This document shows, piece by piece, positions 8,042 through 16,368 of a DNA stretch of 64,000 bases. Both the position numbers and the translations under genes were made by a program. The notes under the pieces are model-generated. The model was not told the DNA's origin. It worked only from the letters and a program-made list of their open reading frames with translations, and did not search any database. The DNA comes from Tropicimonas_B omnivorans (GTDB taxonomy: Bacteria > Pseudomonadota > Alphaproteobacteria > Rhodobacterales > Rhodobacteraceae). Location of the stretch: NCBI RefSeq assembly GCF_031846565.1, contig NZ_JAVRHL010000002.1:124001-188000 (forward strand), given 5' to 3'. Every line of letters starts with the position of its first letter. Within the stretch, counting starts at the first letter, position 1.

Positions 8042-9976
8042 ATGTCCGTCCTGACGATCCGCCGCGAGGGCGACATCGCCATCGCCACGCTCGACAATCC
8101 GCCCGTGAACGCGCTCTCGCTGGAGGTCCGGCAGGCCCTCTGGGACGCGGTGGAGGAGCTGGACGCAGATCCGGGCGTGCGCGCCGTCATTCTTGCCTGC
8201 GCCGGGCGCACCTTCATCGCCGGTGCCGACGTAAAGGAATTCGGCAAGCCTCCCGAGCCGCCGCATCTGCCGGATCTGGTGGCTCGCATCGAAGCGTCCG
8301 AGACGCCCTGGATCGCCGCGATCCACGGCTCAGCGCTCGGCGGCGGTCTCGAGATCGCGATGGGCTGCCGGTTCCGGATCGCCCATGAGAGCGCCAAAGT
8401 CGGCCTGCCGGAAGTCAATCTCGGCATCATCCCGGGGGCGTCCGGCACGGTCCGCACGCCGCGGCTGATGGGGGCGAAAGCCGCGGTCGAGCTGGTGACG
8501 TCCGGGCGTCCCATCTCCGCTGCGAAGGCCGAGAAGGCGGGGCTCGTCGATGCCGTCGTCGCCGGCGATCTCGAGGAGGAGGCGCTGGTCTTCGCCCGGA
8601 GCGCGCTGGAGCGCCCGCTTCCGCCGCGTACGTCGGAGCGACAGGTCGAGCCGCAGCCGGACAGCTTCTGGCAGGATGCAGCCAAGACGGCGTCGAAGGC
8701 CGGTCACCAGGCGCCGGTGCGTGCGGTGGACTGCCTGCGCCGCGCCACGGAAGCTTCCTTCGACGAGGCGATGGCGCATGAGCGGGAGACGTTCCTGGAG
8801 CTTCGCTCCGCCCCCGAAGCCGCCGCACTCCGCCATGTCTTCTTCGCCGAACGTGCCGCGCCCCGGCCCGCGCATCTCAAGGGCGTCGAGCCCAGTGACA
8901 TCGCCTCGGCAGGTGTCGTCGGCGGCGGCACCATGGGGGCCGGCATCGCCACCGCCCTCGGCCTCGCCGGTCTGCCGGTCACGGTCATGGAGACGAGCGA
9001 TGAGGGCGCCGAGCGCGCGAAAACCCGTATCCTCGGCAATTTCGACGGCGCCCTGAAGCGCGGCAAGATCGACGCTGCGGAGCGGGAGAGGCTCGGCGAC
9101 GCGCTCAAGGTCACAACCGATGTGTCGGACCTTTCGAGCTGCGATCTGGTGGTCGAGGCGGTGTTCGAGGACCTCGAGGTGAAGCGGGATGTCTTCGCCC
9201 GCCTCGCGGCGGCGTGCGGTGATAGGACCATCCTTGCCACGAACACCTCCTATCTCGACCCCCGGGAGATCTTCGCCGGGCTGGAGGGGCAGGGGCGTTG
9301 CATCGGACTGCACTTCTTCAGCCCCGCCCACGTCATGAAGCTGGTGGAGATCGTGCCCCTGCCGGGGACGACGCCGGAAACGGAAGCCGCGGCCTTCAAG
9401 CTCTGCGCGCGCCTCGGCAAGATGCCGGTGCGGGCGGGGATCTGCGACGGTTTCATCGGCAATCGCATCCTCAAGCGGTACCGCGCCGAGGCGGAGGCGC
9501 TGGTGGAGCAGGGCGTCCCCATCGCCGAGGTGGACGCCGCGATGCGCGGCTTCGGCATGAAGATGGGGCCATTCGAAGCGCAGGACCTCGGCGGTCTCGA
9601 CATCGCCGCCGCCCAGAGAAACGCCGCGCGCGAGGCGGGCGAGGATGTACCCGAGACGCTCGGTGACCTCCTCGTCGCAGCGGGCCGCAAGGGTCAGAAG
9701 AGCCGCGGCGGCTGGTACGATTACGCCGAGGGGGACCGCACGCCGCAGCCTTCGGGCAAGGTGTCCGAGCTTCTGTCGTCCCGCGTCCGGGGCACGTCTG
9801 ATCTTCCCCGCGAGGACATCGCCGCGCGTCTCGTGGACGCGATGGCCCGCGAGGGGGAGGCGATCCTCTCCGAAGGCATCGCTTCCCGCTCCGCGGACAT
9901 CGACCTCGTCGAGATCCACGGCTACGGCTTCCCCCGCCGCACGGGCGGACCGATGCATCATTCGGGTCGAAGCTAG
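8042..9976 (+). CDS. Bifunctional enoyl-CoA hydratase / 3-hydroxyacyl-CoA dehydrogenase, C-terminally short
   Basis: A 644-residue FadB/FadJ-like enzyme for two beta-oxidation steps. The N-terminal crotonase domain (about 1-200) has the catalytic Glu pair at 104 and 124 and oxyanion segments IAGADVKEF and GGGLEIAMG. The dehydrogenase half has the NAD loop GGGTMGAG (294-301) and the His-Glu pair His424 (GLHFFSP) and Glu436 (KLVEIV). The last domain reaches the family sequence GYGFPR..GGPM and then stops after HHSGRS; homologs I recall continue for about 40-50 residues. Neither other frame resumes the family sequence. It sits one base after livF and is the last gene before a strong hairpin. Activity of the short form is uncertain. 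Confidence 0.88.
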   Translation: MSVLTIRREGDIAIATLDNPPVNALSLEVRQALWDAVEELDADPGVRAVILACAGRTFIAGADVKEFGKPPEPPHLPDLVARIEASETPWIAAIHGSALGGGLEIAMGCRFRIAHESAKVGLPEVNLGIIPGASGTVRTPRLMGAKAAVELVTSGRPISAAKAEKAGLVDAVVAGDLEEEALVFARSALERPLPPRTSERQVEPQPDSFWQDAAKTASKAGHQAPVRAVDCLRRATEASFDEAMAHERETFLELRSAPEAAALRHVFFAERAAPRPAHLKGVEPSDIASAGVVGGGTMGAGIATALGLAGLPVTVMETSDEGAERAKTRILGNFDGALKRGKIDAAERERLGDALKVTTDVSDLSSCDLVVEAVFEDLEVKRDVFARLAAACGDRTILATNTSYLDPREIFAGLEGQGRCIGLHFFSPAHVMKLVEIVPLPGTTPETEAAAFKLCARLGKMPVRAGICDGFIGNRILKRYRAEAEALVEQGVPIAEVDAAMRGFGMKMGPFEAQDLGGLDIAAAQRNAAREAGEDVPETLGDLLVAAGRKGQKSRGGWYDYAEGDRTPQPSGKVSELLSSRVRGTSDLPREDIAARLVDAMAREGEAILSEGIASRSADIDLVEIHGYGFPRRTGGPMHHSGRS

Positions 9977-9993
9977 GGATGAGCTGACCTCGA

Positions 9994-10038
9994 GGGGCGG
10001 GGGCTGCCGGAATGTTCGGTATGCGCAGCCCCCGCCTC
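9994..10038 (+). terminator. Hairpin terminator after the importer/beta-oxidation operon
   Basis: Positions 9994-10007 and 10025-10038 pair over about 14 bp (one G-U pair, core GGGGGCTGC/GCAGCCCCC) with a 17-nt loop, starting 17 bp after the stop. There is no T-run, so it is a probable but unusual terminator. Confidence 0.55.
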
Positions 10039-10213
10039 CGGGACGACTCCGAGAAGGCGCGTGCCGAATGTCCGGGCAAGTCCTCCGTCCCGATGAAGGA
10101 ACGGGACGGACCGTCCCGCCCCCGAGCCTGCGCATGGACAACCGATCCTCTCGCCCTTCGCGGCCTTCGCCGGTAGAGACGGCGGGTGATACCCGGACGG
10201 CGAGGGACGCGCG

Positions 10214-10954
10214 GTGGACCATCTCTACATCCTGCTCGTGGCGGCGCTGATCGTCGGGGCCTCCAAAGGGGGGCTGGCCTCGGCGGGGGCGATCGCGGTG
10301 CCGCTGTGTTCGCTTGTGATGAACCCGGTGGTGGCGGCGGCGGTCTTGCTCCCGGTCTTCCTCGTGACCGACTGGATCGGCGTCTTTCTCTACCGCCGGG
10401 ATTTCAGCGCGCGGAACCTTGCCATCCTGATCCCGGCGATGTTCGCGGGGGTTCTTCTGGCCACCGTGATCACGCCCTACACGCCGGAACCGCTCCTGCT
10501 CATCATCACCGGCCTGATCGGTCTTTGGTATGTCGGGCGCAAATGGCTGGCGCGGGGCCCGGAGGGGCCGGTTGCCGCGGCACGGGTGGCGCCAGGTCTT
10601 TTCTGGGGGGTGCTGACCGGCGTGACCTCCTTCATCACCCATTCGGGCGCGCCCCCGGCGCAGGCCTTTCTCCTGCCGCAGCGCCTGCCGAAACTCCAGT
10701 TCGCCGGAACCATCGCCATCGCCTTCGCGGCCGGCAATCTGGCCAAGCTGCCGGGATACTGGGCCCTGGGCGCGCTCGACGGGCTGGACTGGACGCTGAC
10801 GGCGATTCTCGCCGCGACGGGGATCGTCGGGACCATCCTTGGCCGCAGGCTCGTGGAGGTGCTGCCGGATGCGCTCTACCTGCGCGTCATCGAGGTCCTG
10901 CTTTTCGGCCTCTCCATCGTTCTGATCACGAAGGGTGCGCTTGGCGTTCTCTGA
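10214..10954 (+). CDS. TSUP (TauE/SafE/DUF81) family membrane permease
   Basis: A 246-residue inner-membrane protein of the TSUP family, whose characterised members export sulfite, sulfoacetate or other small anions. Evidence is the N-terminal GASKGGLASAGAIAVPL and the second-half repeat GVLTGVTSFITHSGAPPAQAF, the paired Gly-rich motifs of the family, plus seven or eight hydrophobic segments. The start is GTG 10214 with GAGGGA upstream; no ATG fits. Substrate is not predictable. It is 87 bp upstream of an MFS exporter and may belong to the same accessory unit. Confidence 0.85.
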   Translation: MDHLYILLVAALIVGASKGGLASAGAIAVPLCSLVMNPVVAAAVLLPVFLVTDWIGVFLYRRDFSARNLAILIPAMFAGVLLATVITPYTPEPLLLIITGLIGLWYVGRKWLARGPEGPVAAARVAPGLFWGVLTGVTSFITHSGAPPAQAFLLPQRLPKLQFAGTIAIAFAAGNLAKLPGYWALGALDGLDWTLTAILAATGIVGTILGRRLVEVLPDALYLRVIEVLLFGLSIVLITKGALGVL

Positions 10955-11041
10955 GACGTCCGGGCGCGCGGGCAGAGCCGGGGACTATCCCTTGCGCGGC
11001 GGGCGCGCTAGGACGGACGGACCCTTCGAGACGGCCGCCCC

Positions 11042-12661
11042 ATGACGCCCCCCAAATCCTTCGCCCCCTTCAGGACGCCCGGATATTCAGGTTACTGGCT
11101 GACCGGTCTCGCGGCGAATTTCGGCTGGCACATTCAGCTCGTCGGGGCCTCCTGGGCGATGACGACGCTGGGCGGGACGCCTCAGCTCGTCGCGCTGGTG
11201 CAGACCTCCGTCGCGCTGCCGATCATGCTCTTCTCGCTGCCCTCGGGCGCCATCGCCGATGCGCTGGGGCGGCGGACGACGGTGATCTGGGCGCAGGCCT
11301 TCACCCTCGTCGTGTCCACCATCCTCGCGGTGCTGGCCTTCATGGGCATGCTGACGCCGTGGCTCCTGCTCGTCTTCACCTTCCTCATCGGCTCCGGGAA
11401 GGCCCTGAACAACCCGGGCTGGCAGACCCGCGTTTCGGAGATCGTGGCAAAGGATACGCTGCCGCAGGCGATCGCGCTCAACTCCGTCGGCTTCAACATC
11501 ACCCGCAGCGTCGGTCCGGCCATCGGCGGCGTGATCGTGGCGACGGTGGGGGCCTTCGCGGCCTTCTTCGTCAACGCGATATCGAATCTCGGCGTGCTCC
11601 TCGTGGCCTTGCGCTGGGAGAAGATGAACGCGGCGGACCGATTGCCGCCGGAACCGGTCGGAAGTGCGATGGTCGCGGGCCTGCGCTATGTCATCATGTC
11701 CCCCGGCATCCTGCTGGTGATGCTGCGCGGCACGGTGTTCAACTTCGCCGCCATCTCCGTCATGGCGCTCCTGCCGCTCGTTGCGAGGGACCTTCTGGAC
11801 GGGGGCCCCCAGGTCTACGGCATTCTTCTCGGGGCCTTCGGTGTCGGGGCTATCGTGAGCGCCTTCGCGGCGAGCGGGCTGCGCGCGAAGATGTCCCTCG
11901 AAGCGGTCGTGCGGGCCGGGTTCGCGGTCTTCGCGGTGGCGGCGGCGCTCATGGCCGTCAGCCGCTCCATGCCGCTGACCCTGTTTGCCTCGGCGCTCGC
12001 GGGGTCGAGTTGGCTGGTCACGATGTCGACCTTCAACACCACCGTCCAGCTCTCCGCCCCGCGCTGGGTGCTGAGCCGGTGCCAGTCCATCTACATGACC
12101 GTGGCGTTCGGCGGGAATGCGTTCGGCAGTCTCTTCTGGGGCTACGTCGCCGGCGATCTCGGCGTTGCCGCGGCGCTCTATGTCTCGGCTGCGGTGCTCA
12201 TCGTCGGCATCGGGGTCGGCTTCGTCTTCGCGCTGCGGGAACTCGACACCTACGGGCTCGATCCGCACAGGCCGTGGACGCCGCCGCAGATCTCCCTCGA
12301 CATGCTGCCCAAGAGCGGCCCGGTGATCACCACGATCCGCTACCGGATCCGCGAGCAGGACGTGCCGCGGTTCCTCGGGCTCATGGCCGAACGCCGCCGC
12401 CACCGGTTCCGGGACGGTGCCCGCCGCTGGGTCCTGTCGCGGGACATGCAGGACCCGGAGGTCTGGGTGGAGCGCTACAAGACAGCGACCTGGATCGAGA
12501 CCCAGCGACACAACCAGCGCCGCACCGTGGCCGGCGCCCGCGTGGCCGAGGAGCTTCGCGAGCTGCATCGGGAAGGCGGTCGCCCCGAGGTGCACTACGA
12601 GCTGGCCCGCCAGCCCGTGGTGCCGGGCGATCACGCTCCCATCGGTCACGTGGACCATTGA
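11042..12661 (+). CDS. MFS transporter (MFS_3/EntS-like) with soluble C-terminal domain
   Basis: A 539-residue protein. Residues about 10-400 form a 12-helix major-facilitator exporter of the MFS_3 class (TPGYSGYWLTGLAANFGW, FSLPSGAIADALGRRTTVIW, NPGWQTRVSEIV). Residues about 420-539 form a hydrophilic cytoplasmic domain (TTIRYRIREQDVPRFLGLMA..RRRHRFRDGARRW..VWVERYKTATWIE). This resembles the antibiotic-biosynthesis-monooxygenase-like ferredoxin fold found at the end of some of these transporters. Substrate unknown. The stop is 13 bp before the lyase gene, so they are likely co-transcribed. Confidence 0.85.
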   Translation: MTPPKSFAPFRTPGYSGYWLTGLAANFGWHIQLVGASWAMTTLGGTPQLVALVQTSVALPIMLFSLPSGAIADALGRRTTVIWAQAFTLVVSTILAVLAFMGMLTPWLLLVFTFLIGSGKALNNPGWQTRVSEIVAKDTLPQAIALNSVGFNITRSVGPAIGGVIVATVGAFAAFFVNAISNLGVLLVALRWEKMNAADRLPPEPVGSAMVAGLRYVIMSPGILLVMLRGTVFNFAAISVMALLPLVARDLLDGGPQVYGILLGAFGVGAIVSAFAASGLRAKMSLEAVVRAGFAVFAVAAALMAVSRSMPLTLFASALAGSSWLVTMSTFNTTVQLSAPRWVLSRCQSIYMTVAFGGNAFGSLFWGYVAGDLGVAAALYVSAAVLIVGIGVGFVFALRELDTYGLDPHRPWTPPQISLDMLPKSGPVITTIRYRIREQDVPRFLGLMAERRRHRFRDGARRWVLSRDMQDPEVWVERYKTATWIETQRHNQRRTVAGARVAEELRELHREGGRPEVHYELARQPVVPGDHAPIGHVDH

Positions 12662-12674
12662 GGAAGGTACGACG

Positions 12675-13565
12675 ATGAAACCGACGACGGTATTGCGGGA
12701 CCTCCTGGCCCGGCGCGAGGCCGCGATCCTGCCCGGCGCTCCAAACGCCATGTTCGCCCGCGTGATCGAGCGGCAGGGCTTCGGCGCGATCTACGTCACC
12801 GGCGCGGGGATCGCGAACATGCATCTGGGCGCGCCCGACATCGGTCTGACAACGGTGACGGAGGTGGCGGATATCGTCGCACGGATCGCCGACGCCACGG
12901 AAATGCCGCTCCTGGTGGATGCCGATACCGGCTTCGGCAACGCGCTGAACACCGTGCGCACGGTGCGCCTTCTGGAGCGGGCCGGGGCGGCGGGACTGCA
13001 ACTCGAAGATCAGGTCTTCCCCAAGCGCTGCGGCCACTTCGCCGGCAAGGACGTGATCCCCGAGGCCGACATGGTCGCCAAGATCCGCGCCGCCGTCGAT
13101 GCACGCAAAGACGGGGATCTGCAGATCGTCGCGCGCACCGATGCGCGGGCGATTCACGGGCTGGACGCGGCCCTCGACCGCGCGCGCGCCTACATCGAGG
13201 CGGGAGCGGATGTCACTTTCGTCGAGGCGCCGACCTCGGAGGAGGAGATGGCCCGGATCGCCGCGGAGCTGCTCGTGCCGCAGATCGCGAACATCGTGCA
13301 TGGCGGCAAGACGCCGGAGGTCGGGCGCGAACGGCTCGCCGAGATGGGATTCGGCGGTGTGCTCTATGCCAACGCGATCCTGCAGGCCTCCATCCGCGCG
13401 GCCTCCGATGTGGCGAGGAGCCTCGCAGATCATGGCGATCTGTCCGGCGTATCGGGTCGGCTTGCCGGCTTCGAGGAGCGGCAGGATGTGGTGGACAAGG
13501 GCCGCTGGGACGATCTCGAGGCGCGCTACAGGGTGACGGACGGGGAGAGCGACAATGACGCGTGA
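12675..13565 (+). CDS. Isocitrate lyase/PEP mutase superfamily protein (2,3-dimethylmalate lyase / oxaloacetate decarboxylase-like)
   Basis: A 296-residue TIM-barrel enzyme of the ICL/PEPM superfamily. The Mg-binding sequence LLVDADTGFGN has Asp82 and Asp84, and KRCGH (117-121) contains the catalytic Cys that marks C-C lyases such as methylisocitrate or dimethylmalate lyase; phosphonate mutases lack it. ATG 12675 with AGGAAGG upstream fits the family length. It overlaps the MmgE/PrpD gene by 11 bp, so the two products probably act in sequence on a branched or substituted di/tricarboxylate. The exact substrate is unknown; oxaloacetate decarboxylase is the main alternative. Confidence 0.85.
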   Translation: MKPTTVLRDLLARREAAILPGAPNAMFARVIERQGFGAIYVTGAGIANMHLGAPDIGLTTVTEVADIVARIADATEMPLLVDADTGFGNALNTVRTVRLLERAGAAGLQLEDQVFPKRCGHFAGKDVIPEADMVAKIRAAVDARKDGDLQIVARTDARAIHGLDAALDRARAYIEAGADVTFVEAPTSEEEMARIAAELLVPQIANIVHGGKTPEVGRERLAEMGFGGVLYANAILQASIRAASDVARSLADHGDLSGVSGRLAGFEERQDVVDKGRWDDLEARYRVTDGESDNDA

Positions 13566-14943
13566 GACCATCGCGGGCGGCTTCGCCCGGCGCATCGCGG
13601 ACATCCGCTTCGAGGCGCTTCCCGAGCTGGTTCGCACCCGCGCGGTGATCGGCGTCGCCGACACGCTGGCCGTCGCGCTTGCGGGAGCATCGGAGGACTG
13701 CGTCCGCATACTGCGCGAGACGCCGGGGATCTGCGAGGCGGCAGGGCCGGCCTCCGTGATCGGCGCGGATGCGCGCGTTTCGATGCTGGATGCGGCGCTG
13801 GTGAACGGCACCGCGTCCCACGCGCTCGATTTCGACGATTTCTCCAGCGTGTTCGGCGGCCATCAATCCGCGCCCCTCGTCGCGCCGCTCCTTGCCCTGG
13901 CCGAGGCGAGAGCCGCGCGGGGCAGGGACGTCATCGCCGCCTACGCCGCGGGGGTGGAGACCGAGATCCGCCTCGCCCGAGCCGTCCACTGGCACCACTA
14001 CGACAAGGGCTGGCACCCGACCGCGACGCTCGGCACCATCGGCGCGGCAGCCGCGTCGGCGCATCTCCTCGGTCTCACCGAGCCGCAGATCGCCACGGCC
14101 CTGTCCATCGCCGCATCCGATAGCGCCGGGCTCAAGGCCAATTTCGGGTCGATGACGAAACCGCTCCATATCGGTCGCTCCTGCCGGGCGGGCCTTCTCG
14201 CCGCGCTTCTCGCCGAGCGGGGCTATACCGCCGGCGCGCGCGCCTTCGAGCACGACCAGGGCTTCTTCGAGGTGTTCAATGGGGCGGGCAATTACGACGC
14301 CGAGAAGCTCTTCGAGGGGTGGGGCGCGCCCTGGGAGCTCGAGGATGACGGGCTGTCGCTCAAGCTCTGGCCCTGCTGCGGGAGCGCACATGCCGCCATC
14401 GGCGCAGGCCTCGACCTGCGGCAGGCTCACGGGATCGAGGCGGAGAAGATCGCCCGGATCGAGATCCTGCCTCATCCCCGCCGCCTCGCGCATACCGACA
14501 CGCCCCGGCCGCAGACGCCGCTCGAGGCGAAGTTCTCCGTCCAGTACTGCACCGCCCGCGCGCTGGCGGACGGGGACGTCACTCTCGCCCATTTCGATGC
14601 GGCCGCCATTGCCGATCCCCGGATAGCCGCGCTTCTGGAGAAGACGTCCGCGCGCCCGCATCCGCAGATGGGCGACGGCCCGGACGGACAATGGTCGGCG
14701 GAGGTGATCGTGGAGATGGCGGGTGGCGCCCGCCACGCGGCCCGGATCGACGACATCACGCGAGATCCCCGTGTGATGCCTGACCGTGCAGAGGACGTGC
14801 GGACGAAGTTCATGGCCTGCGCGACGCGGGCCCTGCCGGCCGCCCGCGCCGAGGAGCTCTTCGAGCGGCTCTGCGTGCTGGAAGTCGAGAGCGACTTCGG
14901 TGGGCTGGGCGCGCTCTTTTCGGGGGCGCCGGCCGAGGCCTGA
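13555..14943 (+). CDS. MmgE/PrpD family protein (2-methylcitrate dehydratase-like)
   Basis: A 462-residue member of the MmgE/PrpD family, which dehydrates 2-methylcitrate or related hydroxy-tricarboxylates without an iron-sulfur cluster. Family traits are VNGTASHALDFDDF (about 82-95), the HWHHYDKGWHPTATLGTIGAAAASAHLLGL region and LKLWPCCGSAHAAI. It is translationally coupled to the preceding lyase. Many MmgE/PrpD members of alphaproteobacteria have no known substrate, so the pairing rather than the family name is the best functional clue. Confidence 0.87.
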   Translation: MTRETIAGGFARRIADIRFEALPELVRTRAVIGVADTLAVALAGASEDCVRILRETPGICEAAGPASVIGADARVSMLDAALVNGTASHALDFDDFSSVFGGHQSAPLVAPLLALAEARAARGRDVIAAYAAGVETEIRLARAVHWHHYDKGWHPTATLGTIGAAAASAHLLGLTEPQIATALSIAASDSAGLKANFGSMTKPLHIGRSCRAGLLAALLAERGYTAGARAFEHDQGFFEVFNGAGNYDAEKLFEGWGAPWELEDDGLSLKLWPCCGSAHAAIGAGLDLRQAHGIEAEKIARIEILPHPRRLAHTDTPRPQTPLEAKFSVQYCTARALADGDVTLAHFDAAAIADPRIAALLEKTSARPHPQMGDGPDGQWSAEVIVEMAGGARHAARIDDITRDPRVMPDRAEDVRTKFMACATRALPAARAEELFERLCVLEVESDFGGLGALFSGAPAEA

Positions 14944-15127
14944 GCGGCGGACCGGCCCTGCACCGCACTCCCAGCGCTCCCCATTCGCCCGGCACACGAG
15001 CCCCCTCCGCGACCCTCCGCGACCCTTGCCGCGGAGCCGTCCGCGCGTTACCTAAGCTCTCGCGGGCCGCTCGGACGGACCCGCGCAGCGGCCGGGCCCC
15101 TCTGGCGGAAGTGGCGGTGCTTCCGTG

Positions 15128-16270
15128 ATGTCGGCGCTGCCCCTTGTTCCAGCCGCCTGGACAGATCTTCACATGGACGACCGACAGACCCGCGCCGCCG
15201 GCGCGCCGGGCGATGCCCGTTCGACTTCCATCTTCCATTATTTCAAGTGGGCCTTCGTGGTCACGGCCGTAGGCCTCGGCCTCGGGCTCTGGCTCGGATG
15301 GGAGAGCACGGGAACGCTGCCCGGCACCCTCTCGATCTTCTTCATCGTCGCGGTTTTGGCTGTCCTCGAGATCAGCCTTTCCTTCGACAATGCCATCGTG
15401 AACGCCAACAAGCTCAAGACGATGACGCCGAAGTGGCAACGCCGCTTCCTGACCTGGGGCATCCTGATCGCGGTTTTCGGCATGCGGGTGATCTTTCCGC
15501 TGCTGATCGTCGTGGTCGCCGCCAATATCGGCCCGCTCGCCGCGCTGACGCTCGCCGCGACCGAGCCGGCCGCCTATGCCGAAATCATGCACGAGGCACA
15601 TATTCCCATCGCGGCCTTCGGCGGCACCTTCCTGATGATGGTCGGCCTCAGCTTCTTCTTCGACGAAGAGAAGGACGTGCACTGGTTCGGCTGGCTGGAA
15701 TCGCGCCTGTCGCGCATCGCGGCGATCCGGAGCGTGGAGATCACCCTCGTCATCGCGCTCATGCTGATTTTCTCCCGCCTTCAGGGGGAGGGGATGCGGG
15801 ACGTGTTCCTGGCCTCGGCGATCTGGGGGCTCGCGACCTTCCTCGTCGTCGAACTCGTGGGCGCCGCGCTCGACGCCTCTCAGCAAACGGGGCGCGCCGC
15901 GGCATCGGGGGGCTTGGGCGCGTTCCTCTATCTCGAGGTGCTGGACGCCTCCTTCTCCTTCGACGGCGTGATCGGCGCCTTCGCGCTGTCGCAGAACCTC
16001 TTCGTCATTGCCATCGGCCTCGGCATCGGCGCGATGTATGTCCGCTCGATGACCATCATGCTTGTCGAGAAGGGTACGCTCAGCGAGTACCGCTACCTCG
16101 AACACGGCGCCTTCTACGCGATCACGGCGTTGTCGGTGGTGATGTACGCCCAGTCGCTCGTCCATATCCCGGAGGTGATCACGGGCCTCGGCGGTGCCGT
16201 CCTGATCGGGGTGGCATGGTGGTCTTCCGTGCGGGTGCTGAAGCGGGAGGGGGCGGCTCAGCCCGCCTGA
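15128..16270 (+). CDS. DUF475 / TerC-like integral membrane protein
   Basis: A 380-residue membrane protein of the DUF475 family, related to TerC metal/tellurite-linked transporters. It has about nine hydrophobic segments and acidic membrane motifs AVLEISLSFDNAIVNANKL (about 77-95) and LEVLDASFSFDGVIGAFALS, the two inverted-repeat SFDN/SFDG signatures typical of TerC-fold proteins. ATG 15128 is adopted; GTG 15125 is adjacent, and ATG 15173 would remove 15 residues and is also plausible. Some TerC proteins export manganese; whether this one does is unknown. It stands alone with no tellurium-resistance partners nearby. Confidence 0.8.
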   Translation: MSALPLVPAAWTDLHMDDRQTRAAGAPGDARSTSIFHYFKWAFVVTAVGLGLGLWLGWESTGTLPGTLSIFFIVAVLAVLEISLSFDNAIVNANKLKTMTPKWQRRFLTWGILIAVFGMRVIFPLLIVVVAANIGPLAALTLAATEPAAYAEIMHEAHIPIAAFGGTFLMMVGLSFFFDEEKDVHWFGWLESRLSRIAAIRSVEITLVIALMLIFSRLQGEGMRDVFLASAIWGLATFLVVELVGAALDASQQTGRAAASGGLGAFLYLEVLDASFSFDGVIGAFALSQNLFVIAIGLGIGAMYVRSMTIMLVEKGTLSEYRYLEHGAFYAITALSVVMYAQSLVHIPEVITGLGGAVLIGVAWWSSVRVLKREGAAQPA

Positions 16271-16368
16271 TCGGGACGAGGCGTCTCGACATCCGCGGCG
16301 GGATCGGGCCAGATCGGCAGAGTTGCGCGCGGCCTGTTTCCGCGCCACCGGACCGAGGGGAATGACCG

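Noticed and set aside
10186..12678. 830-codon plus-strand frame overlapping the TSUP and MFS genes
   Set aside because: It reads through two recognised membrane-protein genes in another frame and gives only Arg/Gly/Ala-rich sequence.
15004..15023. 10-bp tandem repeat CCTCCGCGAC x2 before the DUF475 gene
   Set aside because: Short, GC-rich and isolated; expected by chance or slippage in such DNA.
15128..16270. DUF475/TerC-like gene as part of a tellurite resistance cluster
   Set aside because: No terD/terZ-like or other ter genes are adjacent, so only the fold is supported.
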